This document shows positions 6,681 to 14,845 of a DNA stretch of 47,107 nucleotides, in pieces. This stretch comes from an uncultured Spirochaetaceae bacterium. Its GTDB lineage: Bacteria > Spirochaetota > Spirochaetia > Sphaerochaetales > Sphaerochaetaceae. The stretch lies in NCBI GenBank assembly GCA_900321635.1, contig ONWV01000008.1, forward strand, positions 1-47,107. The letters are read 5' to 3'. Below the pieces are notes generated by a model. The model ran no database searches and had not been told where the DNA came from. It was given only the letters and a program-made list of their open reading frames with translations. The translations under genes were made by a program, and so were the position numbers. How positions within the stretch are numbered: the first letter of the stretch is position 1; every line of letters begins with the position of its first letter.

Positions 6681-9332
6681 TCAGAACGACTTAAGAACAT
6701 CGATGTGCTTTTGTGACTTCTCGATCTTCTCCTCGAACTCAGCCTTCTTACCTTTCTCTTTGTCTATTGCTTCCTGCTTAGCATTATTCAGGAAGTTCTC
6801 ATTGGAGAGTTTCTTATTTACTACATCCAAAAGAGCCTGTGTCTTCTTGATTTCAGTTTCAATCCTAGCAATCTCTTTGTCAACATCAATTGCATCTCTT
6901 ACAAAGACATAAGTCTCAAAACCCATGCCTGCAATCGGGAATGCACCGGAAACATCAACAGAAGAAGCATCATCGATAGAAAGCTCATTAGAGTTTGCAA
7001 AGACTTTCAGAAGGTCCACATGATCTTTCATGAACTTGGAAAGATCGCCTGCCTTATCAAGTCTAACGACCATTCTGAGCTTTTTCTCGGCACCGATTCC
7101 AAGCTCTGCCCTCATGTTTCTGACTCCACGAACAAGGTCCTGCATAGCTACCATCATCTGGGCCTCTTTTGGGCTCTTTCTGGACTCAAGATACTCTGGG
7201 AACATTGAAGTAATGACTTTGCCTTCCGTATTCGGAAGCTTAGACCATATCTCCTCTGTAATAAACGAGAGCATCGGATGCATCATCTTCATGGACTGTG
7301 CCAGGATATCCATCAGAATAGAAACGATTCTATCCTTCTCTGCATCGTCTCCTGTGTACAGTGACAGCTTTGATGCTTCGACATACCAGTCGCAGAAATC
7401 ATTCCAGAAGAAATCATATGCAGCCTGGGCCGCTTCGTTGAACTTGTAGGATTCAATTGCCGTCCTGACCTTGAGGATATTCTCGTTCAGGCTGTGATAA
7501 ATCCATTTGTCAACAGCATTAAACTTTGCAGGGTCAATCTTTACCAGGTTTCTGCCCTCAAGGTTCATCAGAAGGTATCTGGTAGCATTCCAGATCTTAT
7601 TTGCGAACCTTGATCCAAGTTTGAAGGAATCCATATCAACAAGAACATCCTGACCCTGTGTGGCAAGATAACAGATTGTGAACTTCATGGCATCAGCGCC
7701 GTAAAGATTCACAACATCAATGGGATCTATGCCGTTTCCAAGGCTCTTCGACATCTTGCGACCCTTCTTGTCTCTTACAAGGCCTGTGATGTAGATGTCA
7801 TGGAACGGAACCTTTCCGTTGAATTCAAGTGAGGCCATTATCATTCTGGAAACCCAGAAGAAGATGATGTCGTAGCCTGTCACAAGCGTGCTTGTCGGGA
7901 AGAAACGCTTGAAATCCTCAGTCTTTTCAGGCCATCCAAGAGTGCTGAACGGCCAAAGCCATGAAGAAAACCATGTATCAAGTACATCCGGATCCTGCTT
8001 GATGTTCTTGCTGGAACACTTTTCACAGCAGCATGGATCCTCGCGCTTGACCATCATGTGGCCGCAGTCCTGACAGTACCATACAGGAATTCTGTGTCCC
8101 CACCAGAGCTGACGGCTGATACACCAGTCACGGATGTTCTCAAGCCAGCTTGAATATGTGTTTTCCCAGCGCTTTGGATAGAAGTGGATTTCTCCGTCAC
8201 GCCATGCCTTCAGGGCCTTGTCGGCCATGGAGCGCATTCTGACGAACCACTGCTCACTCATGTACGGCTCAACCGTAGTATTACATCTGTAGCAGTGTCC
8301 GACTTCATGCTTATATTCTTCACACTTAACGAGATAGCCCTGCTCTTCAAGTGTCTTTGCAACAAGGTCTCTGGCCTCTTTTGCAGGAAGACCTCTGAAC
8401 TGCTCGGGGCAGACATCGTTCAGTGTTCCATCAGGATTGAGGATGTTGATAGGCTCGAGGTTGTGTCTCTTTCCGCACTCCCAGTCGTTCGGATCGTGTG
8501 CCGGAGTAATCTTAACCATACCGGTTCCGAACTCGATTCCTACGAAGCTGTCAGCGATAATCGGAATCTCTCGGTCAGTAAGAGGAAGCTTGAGCATCTT
8601 TCCCACAAGGCTCTTGTAGCGCTCATCGTCAGGGTTCACTGCAACAGCCTGGTCTCCGAACATGGTCTCAGGTCTTGTTGTTGCAACTGTGATATAGCCG
8701 CTTCCGTCTGCAAACGGATATCTGACATCGTAAAGATGGCCAACATCCTCCTGATGCTCGACCTCATCATCTGCCAGAGCTGTTCCGCAGTGCGGGCAGT
8801 AGTTTACAAGATACAGGCCCTTATAGATCAGATTGCGCTCATAAAGGGATACAAACGTCTCTCTGACAGCCTTTGAAAGGCCTTCATCCATAGTAAAGCG
8901 CTCACGCGACCAATCGCATGATGCACCGATGGTCTTCAGCTGATTGACGATGATGTCATGGTGCTTTTCCTTAACCTGCCAGGTTCTTTCGACAAACTTC
9001 TCTCGGCCAAGATCCTGACGTCTGAGGCCTTCCTTGGCAAGCTGGCGCTCAACTACGTTCTGGGTAGCAATTCCGGCATGGTCTGTTCCCGGAAGCCAAA
9101 GTGTCGGACGTCCTGTCATCCTGTAATACCTTGTGAGAATATCCTGAAGCGAGTTGTTCAGGGCATGTCCCATGTGCAGGATTCCGGTTACGTTCGGTGG
9201 TGGCATGACAATTACAAACGGTTTTTCTTTTGAATCACATGGCTTGAAATTGCCGTCCTCGACCCACTGCTCGTAGATGCGGTTCTCAAAGTCCTTGGGA
9301 TTATAGGTCTTCTCGAGTTCTATGGCTTTCAT
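6681..9332 (-). CDS. valS: Valyl-tRNA synthetase
   Basis: This class I synthetase charges tRNA-Val. The 883 residues are normal length. The ATP-binding HIGH element appears as PPPNVTGILHMGHAL near residue 45 and the KMSKS loop as GRKMSKSLGNG near residue 525. Zinc-finger-like pairs CPHCG and CQDCG/CEKC are visible. The anticodon-binding domain is followed by a coiled-coil C-terminal arm (KEIARIETEIKKTQALLD...) that contacts the tRNA elbow. The ATG at 9332 has GAGGAG 6 bases upstream, better than the first in-frame ATG at 9353. A leader of about 55 bases contains a hairpin just before the ribosome binding site. Confidence 0.97.
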   Translation of the reverse strand: MKAIELEKTYNPKDFENRIYEQWVEDGNFKPCDSKEKPFVIVMPPPNVTGILHMGHALNNSLQDILTRYYRMTGRPTLWLPGTDHAGIATQNVVERQLAKEGLRRQDLGREKFVERTWQVKEKHHDIIVNQLKTIGASCDWSRERFTMDEGLSKAVRETFVSLYERNLIYKGLYLVNYCPHCGTALADDEVEHQEDVGHLYDVRYPFADGSGYITVATTRPETMFGDQAVAVNPDDERYKSLVGKMLKLPLTDREIPIIADSFVGIEFGTGMVKITPAHDPNDWECGKRHNLEPINILNPDGTLNDVCPEQFRGLPAKEARDLVAKTLEEQGYLVKCEEYKHEVGHCYRCNTTVEPYMSEQWFVRMRSMADKALKAWRDGEIHFYPKRWENTYSSWLENIRDWCISRQLWWGHRIPVWYCQDCGHMMVKREDPCCCEKCSSKNIKQDPDVLDTWFSSWLWPFSTLGWPEKTEDFKRFFPTSTLVTGYDIIFFWVSRMIMASLEFNGKVPFHDIYITGLVRDKKGRKMSKSLGNGIDPIDVVNLYGADAMKFTICYLATQGQDVLVDMDSFKLGSRFANKIWNATRYLLMNLEGRNLVKIDPAKFNAVDKWIYHSLNENILKVRTAIESYKFNEAAQAAYDFFWNDFCDWYVEASKLSLYTGDDAEKDRIVSILMDILAQSMKMMHPMLSFITEEIWSKLPNTEGKVITSMFPEYLESRKSPKEAQMMVAMQDLVRGVRNMRAELGIGAEKKLRMVVRLDKAGDLSKFMKDHVDLLKVFANSNELSIDDASSVDVSGAFPIAGMGFETYVFVRDAIDVDKEIARIETEIKKTQALLDVVNKKLSNENFLNNAKQEAIDKEKGKKAEFEEKIEKSQKHIDVLKSF

Positions 9333-9344
9333 CTTAAGCTCCTC

Positions 9345-9366
9345 AGAACGCACATGCGCGCGTTCT
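9345..9366 (-). promoter_or_regulatory. Leader hairpin before valS ribosome binding site
   Basis: On the minus strand AGAACGC and GCGTTCT pair perfectly around GCGCATGT, ending 3 bases before the GAGGAG of valS. It is too small to be a T-box and may tune translation or mRNA stability. Confidence 0.5.
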
Positions 9367-9393
9367 TACAATAATTGTAAATCTAACTGTGTA

Positions 9394-9423
9394 ATACTAT
9401 ATCAAAACACCCGTTCAAAGCAA
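9394..9423 (-). promoter_or_regulatory. valS: Candidate valS promoter
   Basis: On the minus strand TTGCTT (9423-9418) and TAGTAT (9399-9394) are 18 bases apart, which fits a sigma-70-type promoter and gives a leader of about 55 bases. A near-palindrome CACTTCAATTGGAGTG lies upstream at 9444-9459. The stretch 9460-9600 is AT-rich and shows only short imperfect repeats. Confidence 0.45.
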
Positions 9424-9600
9424 TGTGGCAAAGGATGATATGACACTTCAATTGGAGTGAAATCACTTAAATATTATAGTTGTATAACTTTCATACTACT
9501 ATCATACTTATTGAATAATTTTTATTAAAGTTATATATAGCTTTCATATGACTACGATTTAGATATAGATAAAATACAATATGAAATTAAATGTCAAATA

Positions 9601-9762
9601 ATGGTTTATCAGCTTCAGGAGCTTTATGAGCTTTATCAGGCCTATCAGCTTTATCAAGCCCATCAGCTTCATCAAACCCAGCAGCTTTATCAGGCCCAGC
9701 AGCTTCATCAGACCCAGCAAAACCTTCCAATACAGCCTACGCACAATAGCAACATTGAATAA
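9601..9762 (+). CDS. Short Gln-rich repeat frame, possible decayed transposase tail
   Basis: A 53-residue frame begins ATG GTT TAT CAG and is almost entirely a six-codon (18-bp) repeat of the form Q-L-(Y/H)-Q-(A/T)-(H/Q/Y), ending NLPIQPTHNSNIE. There is no ribosome binding site, and the opposite strand is also open because of the repeat. It may not be translated. Its CAG-xxx-xxx periodicity resembles the Q-T-H tail of the transposase at 38602-39417, so it could be the eroded end of an older copy. Whether it is a gene is doubtful; the tandem repeat itself is certain. Confidence 0.35.
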   Translation: MVYQLQELYELYQAYQLYQAHQLHQTQQLYQAQQLHQTQQNLPIQPTHNSNIE

Positions 9763-9825
9763 TTATCTCTGAATTTCAAAGATTTTACCAAATTACAACA
9801 CATAAAAATCCCAGACCACGAAGAC

Positions 9826-9990
9826 TCCGATTGTCAATCAGCTGTGTGTTACCTGTGCGCTTGTCTGCACATGCAAGGCCAGGCGCGGCCATTTAGCCTG
9901 GCACCTTAGGCCTTTAGGCTTGTGCAGGTTCGCAATGCACAGGTCACACATCGGCTTATTGACATGAGGATCCGCTCATGATGCACAGAC
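9826..9990. repeat. Structured dispersed repeat, copy 1
   Basis: About 165 bases are nearly identical to 27168-27332. The core 9833-9963 folds into one long hairpin. Outer arms beginning GTCAATCAGC and ending GGCTTATTGAC pair with few mismatches through CCTGTGC/GCACAGG. A middle stem is CTGCACA with TGTGCAG. The apical stem is GCCAGGC with GCCTGGC. No reading frame is conserved. GC-rich sequence follows to about 10120 with another CCTGTGCAG...GCCTGGCGCC echo, and ends GCACAATCGC, similar to the GCACAATAAAG that directly follows copy 2. Copy 1 may therefore carry an extra internal block. Confidence 0.85.
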
Positions 9991-10139
9991 AGATTCACAT
10001 CCCTGTGCAGAGCCTGGCGCCTTTACTGCGTCAGCCCGCTTTTGCTATCCTGCCTGCGGGCTTCCTGGCTCCGGCTGGCCACTTCACAGGCTGCGAACAG
10101 CCTGCGCACAATCGCAATTTTAGGCCATGACTATAAATA

Positions 10140-10325
10140 GGACGGAATCTCTGTTTTTTATAACGAAAAAAAGTAATATTTCGGCCAAAAGTCCTGGAAT
10201 TATTATATTTTGAAGGACTCTTATATGTTCGCCAGTTATAAATACAGACTTCGGATTCAATTTTATAACTTTCACCCTTTGTAATAGTTATAAATCCGAA
10301 GGAAATCTCAGTTTTTATTACAGAC
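10140..10325. repeat. AT-rich hairpin cluster
   Basis: AGTCCT (10190-10195) pairs with AGGACT (10214-10219). TTCGGATT (10250-10257) extended by TTATAACT pairs with AGTTATAAATCCGAA (10286-10300). The element AGTTATAAAT also occurs directly at 10235 and 10286. A CTCTGTTTTTTAT stretch near 10149 is echoed by CTCAGTTTTTATT near 10307. No gene is convincing on either strand. It may be the remains of a small mobile element. Confidence 0.5.
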
Positions 10326-10371
10326 ACTGAAATGACCGGATCAACCGGGGGCTTAAACAGAGGGATCGATT

Positions 10372-10452
10372 AGCCGCAGACGCACCAGAGAGCACAGACG
10401 CCACAGCAAGCCCAGACGCACCGTCAAGCTCAGCAAGCCCAGACGCCCATAA
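10372..10452 (+). repeat. Degenerate 9-bp CAGAC array, headed AGCCGCAGAC
   Basis: After the head AGCCGCAGAC the sequence keeps a 9-base period: GCACCAGAG, AGCACAGAC, GCCACAGCA, AGCCCAGAC, GCACCGTCA, AGCTCAGCA, AGCCCAGAC. The head, preceded by TTAGCC, matches the one beside the transposase at 38493-38502 (reverse strand). It looks like a solo, eroded relative of the transposase-flanking arrays. Confidence 0.7.
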
Positions 10453-10497
10453 AAAGTTAAAGGTTGTTGTCAAAGGAGGGTTCAACTAGCGCAGAAA

Positions 10498-10525
10498 GCC
10501 GCAGACACACCAGAGCCCCCAGAAA
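10498..10525 (+). repeat. Second solo array head next to a terminator
   Basis: AGCCGCAGAC is followed by ACACCAGAG and a third degraded unit, then by AAAC and the A-run of the anti-sigma terminator. The arrangement (array, then AAACAAAAA, then terminator stem) is the same as at the right end of the transposase unit at 39308-39425. Confidence 0.6.
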
Positions 10526-10526
10526 C

Positions 10527-10560
10527 AAAAAAAGGAGCTTTGGCCAACGACCAAAGCTCC
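10527..10560 (-). terminator. Rho-independent terminator of the sigma/anti-sigma operon
   Basis: GGAGCTTTGG (10534-10543) and CCAAAGCTCC (10551-10560) form a perfect 10-bp stem with a 7-base loop. On the minus strand it is followed by seven T. It is 24 bases after the anti-sigma stop codon. Confidence 0.9.
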
Positions 10561-10584
10561 ATGGGCATTTGTTGTACTATTAAA

Positions 10585-11328
10585 TCATTCGACGACCTGA
10601 GTCTCTTCAGCTGTGAAGAGGACAGTTCCATCGGATGCAACAACCTCGTTTTTGTCGTCAACAAGAACACCTGTTGCGACGATTGTGCCATCTGCGTTCC
10701 TTGCAAGACCGTCAGATGTGATTGTGATTCCCTTGTCTGAGACAGTGGCAATCACTTTGACTTCGGAGCTCATCTTGTCCAGTGACAGAGGCTGGATGCT
10801 CTTAAGTCTGATATCTACGTCGTAGCCACGGGCATCAAGGTTCTTGAGAATCTCATCGAGAGAATAGTTCTCAAGGCTCTTGGATGTGGTGGCATTGTCG
10901 GAAGATCTGGTCTGGGTGATGTTGTTCAGGTCGATTGTGGTGTTGACATCCGGAAGGATGATCTGACCGTCGCTTGAACCGCTGTTTCCGAAGACAGCCC
11001 ATGAACCGACAAAGACAACGACGAATGCAGCAGCGACACCCATCAGCTGCGGACCGGAAACCTTGAAGGTGCGCTTGAAGAATGACTTCTTGCTCTTTCC
11101 CTTGGAGAGATAGTTCTTCTCAATCATGGACAGGACTCTGTCCTGGTGAGGTCTGATCTCCTCTTCGGTAAGCTCTGAAGACTTGATAGTATCCGAAAGC
11201 TGGAGCAGGTTCTGATATCTTGCTCTGCAGCTGGGGCAGTAGCTGAGATGCTCTTCAACCTGACTCTTCCAGGGCTCTGTAAGCTCGTTGTCGAGGTATG
11301 TGTTAAGAATCTGATCATCAAGGCACAT
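10585..11328 (-). CDS. Transmembrane anti-sigma factor with zinc-binding N-terminus
   Basis: The N-terminus has the HxxxCxxC signature of anti-sigma zinc-finger (zf-HC2) proteins: H27, C31 and C34 in EEHLSYCPSCR. A basic stretch and one membrane helix (LMGVAAAFVVVFVGSWAVF, about residues 94-113) come next. About 130 extracytoplasmic residues of unrecognised type follow, with 'DNATTSKSLENYSLDEIL' and a beta-rich end 'KGITITSDGLARNADGTIVATGV'. It overlaps the sigma factor by 11 bases, and GGAGGAAGTGA precedes its ATG. That coupling supports an anti-sigma that holds its partner at the membrane. The sensed signal cannot be read from the sequence. Confidence 0.88.
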   Translation of the reverse strand: MCLDDQILNTYLDNELTEPWKSQVEEHLSYCPSCRARYQNLLQLSDTIKSSELTEEEIRPHQDRVLSMIEKNYLSKGKSKKSFFKRTFKVSGPQLMGVAAAFVVVFVGSWAVFGNSGSSDGQIILPDVNTTIDLNNITQTRSSDNATTSKSLENYSLDEILKNLDARGYDVDIRLKSIQPLSLDKMSSEVKVIATVSDKGITITSDGLARNADGTIVATGVLVDDKNEVVASDGTVLFTAEETQVVE

Positions 11329-11848
11329 TCACTTCCTCCCGGTTCAGCATAGCTTCGAGCTCTTTGCGTGCCCGATGCACCCGAACCTTGACATTGCTCT
11401 CCGAAATCTTCAGGACTCCTGCAATCTCCTTGTAGTTAAGCCCTGCATATTCCCGAAGGACAATAACAGTTTTGTAGATCTCAGGAAGCTCGCTGACAGC
11501 CTTTCTGACCGCTGCGGTAGATTCCTTGAGGATCAGCTCCGAGGCACCATCCTTGAAAGGATTGACCTGCGGGCCCCTCATGACCTTCTCCAGTGATGCA
11601 GATTCCCTCACCTTTCTCTTGACGTGGTTGATGGCCAGGTTTTTCACAACCCTGATCAACCAGAACTTAGCGTCATCCATTGAAGGGAATGACATGTCCT
11701 TGTCATAGAACCTGATGAATGCATCCTGACAGATATCCTCGGCAACATCCTGATTGTAGGTGACGTGGTATGCCACCTTCATCACAACCGGAAACACCTC
11801 GTTGTAAACCTGTCTAAAGGCTAACTCATCGCCGCTTCTGATTTCCAT
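11318..11848 (-). CDS. ECF-type RNA polymerase sigma factor
   Basis: Region 2 is seen in 'DELAFRQVYNEVFPVVMKVAYHVT' with 'AEDICQDAFIRFYDK', and 'FWLIRVVKNLAINHVKRK' matches the promoter -10 recognition helix. Region 4 carries the helix-turn-helix 'LNYKEIAGVLKISESNVKVRVHRARKEL'. The length is about 176 residues, as usual for the extracytoplasmic-function group. The start is uncertain: ATG at 11848 has only a close AAGG, while a TTG at 11860 has GAGG 4 bases upstream. It lies 27-40 bases after cysS and overlaps its anti-sigma gene. It probably controls an envelope regulon. Confidence 0.93.
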   Translation of the reverse strand: MEIRSGDELAFRQVYNEVFPVVMKVAYHVTYNQDVAEDICQDAFIRFYDKDMSFPSMDDAKFWLIRVVKNLAINHVKRKVRESASLEKVMRGPQVNPFKDGASELILKESTAAVRKAVSELPEIYKTVIVLREYAGLNYKEIAGVLKISESNVKVRVHRARKELEAMLNREEVNVP

Positions 11849-11887
11849 AAACCTTAACAATCATCCTCAACAAAAGTTACTCCGAAA

Positions 11888-12664
11888 TTACACCTTTTTT
11901 TGCAAAGATGGTCCAGTCGGCGTATCCTTGAGCAAATAGCCCATATCTTCAATCTGCTTTCTGTACATGTCGGCAGATGTCCAATCCTTATTCTTCTTGG
12001 CCTGAGAACGCAGCTCCACAAGCTTTTTGACATCCTCGGGGATATCTTCAGCCGAGCCCGAAGCAGAACTGACCTTATCAAGTCCAAGTCCCAGGACCTG
12101 GTCCATGTAATTCACTGCATATCTCTTTTCGGCATTTGAAATTCCATCATCCTTGAGCATGGTCCAGAGCACTGAAAGAGCACGTGCGGTCGCAAGGTCA
12201 TTGCACACAAAGGAATCGAACTGATCCATGTAGGAGCGCGTCTTCTCGCTCAGAGCATTTTCCTCTGCGACCTGGTCTCCAAGGGCAGAAATACGTTCAA
12301 CAAGGCCGAGTCTTGAAGTTCTGGCTGCGTCCATTCCCGGATATGAGAACTGAAGCTGGGTCCTGTATGTGGCACCCAGGCAGAAATATCTGTAATCCAG
12401 AGGGCTGTAACCCTTGCCGGTCAGAACAGAGAGTGTCAGGAACTCTCCCGAGCTCTTTGACATCTTACCCTTATCGGACAGAAGGAACTCACCGTGCATC
12501 CAGTAGTTGACCCACTTTTTGCCCGTGGCAGCCTCGCTCTGGGCAATTTCATTGGTGTGGTGAACCGGAATGGCGTCTATTCCGCCGCAGTGGATGTCGA
12601 ACTGCTCGCCAAGGTAGTACATGCTCATTGCCGAGCACTCGATATGCCAGCCGGGATATCCGGA
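11888..12664 (-). pseudogene. cysS: Cysteinyl-tRNA synthetase, C-terminal part (frame broken)
   Basis: The family sequence resumes at GYPGWHIECSAMSM in another frame. It includes the zinc-ligand 'HHTNEIAQSEAATG' block, the KMSKS loop as GKMSKSSGEF, and the DALR-type helical anticodon region to 'SADMYRKQIEDMGYLLKDTPTGPS'. The total reconstructed protein would be of normal length for CysS once the missing 12-14 residues are restored. CysS is essential in most bacteria, so a sequencing or assembly gap near 12650-12672 is more likely than a dead gene, unless another copy exists. Confidence 0.85.
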
Positions 12665-13262
12665 ATTTGCTGTTTGTGAACCAGAGGACAAAGTCCTTGG
12701 GATTCTTCTTGTTGGAGTCTATGTCTATTCTGGCACCGCTTTTAAGCTCATCCAGATTCAGCTTGGCAAGCCTTCCGTACTCAGGGAAGGTGTCGATTGA
12801 GAAATAGACGTTTCCGCCTGCGATGTATGTGTGTCCGCCTGCCTCGAGCCTCTGGATGAGTTTGATCATCTGGTCGATGTGCTTTGTTGCAGGACACACG
12901 ACATCGGGACGGATATTGTTCAGAGAGTCGTAATCCTTGAAGAAGGCGTCCGTATAGAACTTTGCAATGTCCCAGACGCTCTTTCCGGTCTCCCTGGCGC
13001 TTTTTTCCATCTTATCCTCACCGTCGTCTCCGTCACCTGTGAGGTGGCCGACATCGGTGATGTTCATGACATGCTTAACCTTGTAGCCTGCATGTCTGAG
13101 TGTTCTCTTGAGGGTATCCTCAAAAATATATGTCCTGAGGTTTCCGATGTGAGCATAGTTGTAGACCGTAGGTCCGCAGCAGTACATTCCCACGAACTTA
13201 TCGGTGATGGGTTTGAACTCTTCAACTGTGCGAGACATCGTATTATACAGATATACCTTCAT
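12665..13262 (-). pseudogene. cysS: Cysteinyl-tRNA synthetase, N-terminal part (frame broken)
   Basis: CysS charges tRNA-Cys. This part begins at the ATG 13262 and carries the zinc-site cysteine and HIGH-type element as CCGPTVYNYAHIGNLRTY (about residues 28-45). It continues through KHVMNITDVGHLTGDGDDGEDKME to KNPKDFVLWFTNSKF. There the frame leaves the family sequence and runs on as unrelated residues to 12549. In homologues about 12-14 residues, including a W-(D/E)SPWG segment, lie between 'SKF' and 'GYPGWHIEC'. Here they are missing, and the loss is not a multiple of three. Confidence 0.85.
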
Positions 13263-13423
13263 ATGGCGCTCCGATTCTTAAGAAAGGATAAGCAAAAAAC
13301 GGCAAAAAATCAACTCGGCCGCCATAATGTATTATTATCTTGTAAATAACATCCCGTTATGATTAAATCTATATCGTTGCGGGGCTCTTTCCCGCACTTA
13401 GAAATTGTTATCTGGAGGACGCA

Positions 13424-14764
13424 ATGGTCATTCTGACATTGAACTGCGGAAGCTCTTCCGCAAAGTATCAGGTCTATGACTGGGACAACAAGGATGTCCT
13501 GGCAGTAGGCGTGGTCGAAAGAATCGGACTGGAGTATTCCACAATCGAGCACAAGGCAACCGGAAAGGACGAGTATGAGAATAAGTTCTCATGTCCCACC
13601 CACAAGGAAGCAATCGAGCTCATCATAAAGCTCATCACCGACGAGAAATACGGAGTGATCAAGGATGTCTCCGAAATCGGTGCCGTAGGACACAGAGTCC
13701 TGCACGGCGGCGAGGTTTTCAAGAAGTCCGCACTGGTCACAGACGAAGTTGTTGAGCAGCTTAAGAAGATCATCCCGCTCGGACCGCTTCACATGCCGGC
13801 CAACATCATGGGAATCGAGGCAGCAAGAAAGGTCATGCCCAATGTTCCGCACGCAATTGTCATGGACACAGCATTCCATCAGACAATGCCGCCTAAGGCA
13901 TACATGTACGCAGTTCCTTATGAGTGGTACGAGAAGTTCAACGTAAGGCGCTACGGCTTCCACGGAACAAGCCATCTCTATTGCGCAAAAAGAGCTGCTG
14001 TTCTTCTTGGTAAGGAAAACAAGGACACAAACGTCATCATCTGCCACATCGGAAACGGAGCTTCCGTCAGCGCAGTCAAGAACGGAGTCTGTATCGACAC
14101 ATCAATGGGACTTACCCCGCTTGAGGGCCTTGTCATGGGAACCCGCAGCGGAGACATGGACCCCGCAATCATGCCCTATATCATGAACAACACCGGCATG
14201 ACAGCCAAGGAAATGGACACCGCACTCAACAAGAAGAGCGGTCTTCTGGGAATCTGCGGCATGAGCGACAGACGTGATGTCGAGAACGCCGCAAGCGAAG
14301 GCAACGAGAGAGCAAAGCTCGGTATGGAGATGGAGTGCCACAGAATCCGCAAATATATTGGAGCATATGCAGCCCTTCTCGGAAGAGTAGATGCCATTGT
14401 CTTCACAGCAGGTGTCGGAGAGATGGGACCGACCATCAGATACCTCTCAACATGCGGCCTGGAGAACTTCGGAATCAAGATCGATGCCGACAAGAACAAG
14501 ATCTGCCGCTGCAGGAATGCAGAGTTCGACATTGCAACAGACGACTCTCCTGTAAGAATCTTCGTCATTCCTACTGACGAGGAGCTTGTCATCACAGAGG
14601 ATGCAGTTGCACTGATGAACGGAACATATGACATTCACACCAAGTTCCACTACAGCTTCGAAGATCCCTCATATGTCAACAAGGGACGCGAGCGCGGACT
14701 TGTCAAAAACCTTGAGAAAAACCCCGCTTTGAAGGCCATCATTGCCAAGCCGAAAAGAAAATAA
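13424..14764 (+). CDS. ackA: Acetate kinase
   Basis: AckA makes ATP and acetate from acetyl phosphate, the energy-yielding end of fermentation. The protein starts [19 protein letters not shown] (the family's N-terminal nucleotide motif) and contains '[10 protein letters not shown]', '[19 protein letters not shown]', '[12 protein letters not shown]' and '[20 protein letters not shown]'. The end has the second glycine-rich motif '[10 protein letters not shown]' where many homologues have TAGIGEN. CTGGAGGACGCA precedes the ATG. At 446 residues it is longer than the usual 400, with about 40 extra residues after the last conserved block ([13 protein letters not shown]...). It diverges from cysS. 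A small hairpin (TGCGGG/CCCGCA, 13378-13396) lies in its leader. No phosphotransacetylase gene is adjacent. Confidence 0.95.
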   Translation: MVILTLNCGSSSAKYQVYDWDNKDVLAVGVVERIGLEYSTIEHKATGKDEYENKFSCPTHKEAIELIIKLITDEKYGVIKDVSEIGAVGHRVLHGGEVFKKSALVTDEVVEQLKKIIPLGPLHMPANIMGIEAARKVMPNVPHAIVMDTAFHQTMPPKAYMYAVPYEWYEKFNVRRYGFHGTSHLYCAKRAAVLLGKENKDTNVIICHIGNGASVSAVKNGVCIDTSMGLTPLEGLVMGTRSGDMDPAIMPYIMNNTGMTAKEMDTALNKKSGLLGICGMSDRRDVENAASEGNERAKLGMEMECHRIRKYIGAYAALLGRVDAIVFTAGVGEMGPTIRYLSTCGLENFGIKIDADKNKICRCRNAEFDIATDDSPVRIFVIPTDEELVITEDAVALMNGTYDIHTKFHYSFEDPSYVNKGRERGLVKNLEKNPALKAIIAKPKRK

Positions 14765-14811
14765 AGATTTTTTCTCAAAAAGCTGAATAAAAACAGCAAA
14801 AAAGTTGTATA

Positions 14812-14845
14812 GGCGGATATGAAGACAAAACTAATCATATCCGCC
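14812..14845 (+). promoter_or_regulatory. Perfect 10-bp hairpin covering a start codon
   Basis: GGCGGATATG (14812-14821) and CATATCCGCC (14836-14845) are exact reverse complements around a 14-base loop, followed by TTTCTTTT. The ATG of the next gene forms the end of the left arm. The element could terminate ackA transcripts, hide the start codon of the next gene, or do both. Confidence 0.6.

Noticed and set aside
9345..9423. T-box riboswitch before valS
   Set aside because: The leader is only about 55 bases and lacks the T-box sequence and a specifier loop; only a small hairpin is present.
9559..9744. Minus-strand Leu/Lys/Gly repeat peptide
   Set aside because: Open only because the 18-bp repeat has no stops on that strand; no start signals.
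10031..10327. 98-codon minus-strand frame in the repeat island
   Set aside because: It spans hairpins and GC-rich repeat remains, has no ribosome binding site and resembles nothing.
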